A stretch of DNA of 64,000 nt from Nipponacmea schrenckii (taxonomy: Eukaryota; Mollusca; Gastropoda; Lottiidae). The stretch is from assembly GCA_030562195.1 (NCBI GenBank), contig CM060203.1:4416208-4480207 (forward strand), written 5' to 3'. This document shows positions 61,682-64,000 of this stretch, piece by piece (within the stretch, counting starts at the first letter, position 1; the number at the start of each line of letters is the position of its first letter). The notes below the pieces were generated by a model. The model did no database searches. It saw only the letters and a program-made list of their open reading frames with translations, and had not been told where the DNA came from. A program made the position numbers and the translations under genes.

Positions 61682-62493
61682 TTTATTTTGTCACTGCAAA
61701 TATCTAACACAAATTTAAACAGAAAATCGTTACGATGCAAACTAGTAAGGTTTAGCAAGTCATGTTTGGATACTTTTCTTTCCTCGAAATAAGAGAGTAA
61801 GAAGTAAAGGGAAATAACTAGTAACAAAAGTCTACTACAGACAACAACGAAAATATTTCAAATTTAAAGTTAGTTCTTTAGTTCCACTGATTAAGGCCTA
61901 TATTGGGGAAGTTTTATATCCAAAAACGAGTTGGTAGCTTTGGACGAACATTATACATTTTGAACACCAAAACCATTTATTTTAGTGGGTCAACTTATCA
62001 GATGATGCATTGGACTATGATAAGACAAAATGTCTATCCCAGACAGATTGTAAACAACATTAACGTTCAGAATTTATTCGTGGCCTAAGTTTCGTCATCT
62101 CGATCCGTTTGACCAATCTGACCTCGTCTCAGAAACGGGAATATTTTCATTTAAGCTAATAATATTGTTCACAGCCCATTTGAGCCTTCAGATCTATGTG
62201 TGTCCAGCATTTTCTGCTTTTGAAATTTAAAAAGAGATATATTTGAAGGATTTGTGTTTTTTTTTATTTCTAGTATTTCTGAAAATCATATACATAAATT
62301 CAAGAACCAACTGGACATAACCAGGGCTGAGACTGCCTCTTTTACTTAAGAGAAGACTAGAATGTGAAAAAAGTCCAGCCACTTTGACAATTTGGCGGCC
62401 CATCCAATTTCTGAGAGTCTACATGGCAGTTTATTTGTTATATTTTGAAAGTTATAGATTACAGCACTACACCCATTATAATTTATCTCAGTT
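61682..62493. other. intergenic, no gene seen
   Basis: Contains the PSMB3 5' flank on its left and the 3' end of the next minus-strand gene on its right. A 61-codon frame at 61903-62088 shows no motif. Confidence 0.5.
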
Positions 62494-63651
62494 TTAAATA
62501 ATAATTTTAGTATCAGTAGAAGTAAGCAAGGAAGGGTTTTCACTCATATATTTGAATTTCATCCAATCTTCTTCATTATAAAATAACAGAGAGTCTGTGG
62601 GAATGTTGGGCCCGACTTGCTCTCTTATCCAGGCCTGTTCGTTTGGTACGAAATATCCCGAACCATTCCATCTACGGTTCCATGCCTGATAATGCTGTGG
62701 TAAAGATAGCGATGAAAAAGTGGACGGATATTTGGCACCAATTGTAGGAAATCCTAAAAAAATATTTATCAAAAATTGGTCATAGACTAACTTTATGTAC
62801 TGTCGAACAATGGAAACCTTTCTTTTAGCTTAATAATGCGCCACACACCAAATGTGGAATGAACACCAAAACATATCAAATTTGGGGCTGCAAATCGTCT
62901 ATGATAGAATCACCGGAATACCGGCTATATTTTTACTAAACGTTTTGGCTAAACAGTTCCATTATCCATGCATATTCATAAAGCATTTCTGTTAGTTTCC
63001 CTCCCGCTCCTGTAATATCCCACAGCCCAAAGTAAATGTAAATGAGCGTGTTATACCTGGGGTACCTGGGGTATATATGTTTCTCTGATTGTATTTTCTC
63101 CATTCGTCCTCAGATTCAAACAAAATTGCGTCTCGTCTTAATTGAGATGGTAGTGACTTGTAATCGTTTACGGAGACCCATCTCCGTTCACCGGGAATGT
63201 AGTATGACGGACCCATGAATACATAAGATGTAGCGTCTGGTGACCCATGTGAACCTGTTTGACAGATATATTGGTCTAATGATGTACTGTTTGCCTGGCT
63301 AGACGATGCATTTCCTGTAAATGATAATGGTATGTATGCATTAAGAAGACGTATCTAAGGAATATGTAACCTAGCATTAAATATATTAAGTCAATAATAG
63401 TATTCTCATGCTTGACTGAAGAGTTTCGCTTGTTATAACTCGTATTCACTCTGATTGGAATGTAGCAATTCTCCTATCTCTCTCTTAAGCCAGCTTCCTC
63501 GTTTCTTGCCCCGGGTACAGTTTAACAACCTCAGTCTATATCAATGTGCCACTAAGATAATGGAATTTTTTTAATCTTCAAAGAAATGATTTAACACTGC
63601 GACTGTCTACGAAACCCGAAAAATTTTATACCTACTTGTGGAGGCCGACAT
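62494..63651 (-). CDS. 177-aa protein with two aromatic/acidic repeats, unknown
   Basis: Minus-strand exons 63651-63636, 63314-63057 and 62753-62494; both introns are phase 1 and the joined frame is 177 residues. Exon 1 encodes only MSAST plus one base. The start is supported by the donor gtaggt and matching phase. No signal peptide and no membrane helix. Two copies of a motif of about 39 residues are visible: residues 43-81 (YYIPGERRW ... AILFESEDEWRKY) and 125-163 (YFVPNEQAW ... SLLFYNEEDWMKF), sharing Y-aromatic-[IV]-P-x-E-x-x-W, then LPS or IPT, then [IL]LF-x-x-E-[DE]-[ED]-W-x-K. Exon 2 holds one copy and exon 3 the other. I do not recognise the family. Tandem donors 9 nt apart end exon 2. 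Confidence 0.82.
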
Positions 63652-64000
63652 ATTTGTTTTGATTATTTATAGTCGTATTATTGTTTTCCATACAACACCT
63701 GTAGATTAAAGTCTACTGTTACTTATGAATAATATATAACCTAGCAACGTGTAAACTATCTGTGGTTGTAGCGCCCTCTTTGTATTACGACAATATAATA
63801 GTAGTCAATTATTATATAGAACTCCTATAAAGTGTGAACGGTAGGTCAATCTTTATTTACTCGTATTGAAATAAATAATAAACTATATAGGCTACAGGTA
63901 AGCTATTTGACAAAACCAGTCGCAGATTTCCAAGGGGTATTCTGAAATAGTGATATACTCTGTCACACACAAAGTGATAATAATATTAGTTATTGTTCCA
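63652..64000. other. window edge, 5' flank of the 177-aa gene
   Basis: AT-rich, with no recognisable exon. It should contain the promoter of the minus-strand 177-residue gene, but no convincing TATA box was identified. Confidence 0.5.

Overview
The window is AT-rich eukaryotic DNA from an animal. Its genes have many introns with GT...AG borders, introns are AT-rich, and retroelement relics are scattered throughout. A non-vertebrate integrin beta, GIY-YIG Penelope-type retroelement sequence, and a cluster of secreted Met/Gly-rich low-complexity proteins fit a lophotrochozoan, most likely a mollusc. That placement is an inference; nothing here fixes the species.

Layout. 1-7.4 kb: no gene; a decayed LINE endonuclease fragment (minus) and a short tandem repeat. 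7.49-16.63 kb (+): a complete 21-exon integrin beta gene whose exons join in frame to 797 residues. 17.7-25.3 kb: no firm gene, but a 674-bp tandem duplication and two weak short-gene candidates. 25.3-56.9 kb: a cluster of seven small secreted-protein genes, here called MGR1 to MGR7 (six +, MGR5 on -). They share one architecture: signal peptide in exon 1, a phase-1 intron at the expected cleavage site, and a single exon for the mature protein. Most also have a TATA box and a non-coding 5' exon. Five are clearly Met-rich. MGR3 and MGR4 lie in a roughly 5-kb tandem duplication whose junction holds a truncated relic of the MGR5 3' end. Between these genes are a 33-bp minisatellite of about 1.45 kb, LINE 3' and RT fragments, a TTAA-flanked inverted-repeat element, a Penelope-like element and several hairpins. 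59.5-61.7 kb (-): a complete 6-exon proteasome beta-3 gene (205 residues). 62.5-63.65 kb (-): a 3-exon gene for a 177-residue protein with two copies of an aromatic/acidic repeat that I do not recognise.

Integrin beta (adhesion), PSMB3 (20S proteasome) and the 177-residue protein are probably unrelated neighbours. The MGR cluster is the likely undescribed system: a locally expanded family of secreted proteins with a shared C-terminal signature around Gly-Asn-Asp-Asn...Met-Leu-Pro-Phe. A role in an extracellular material (shell matrix, adhesive, fibre) or in metal or redox chemistry is possible but is not shown by the sequence. All exon models are manual, built from splice consensus and reading phase.
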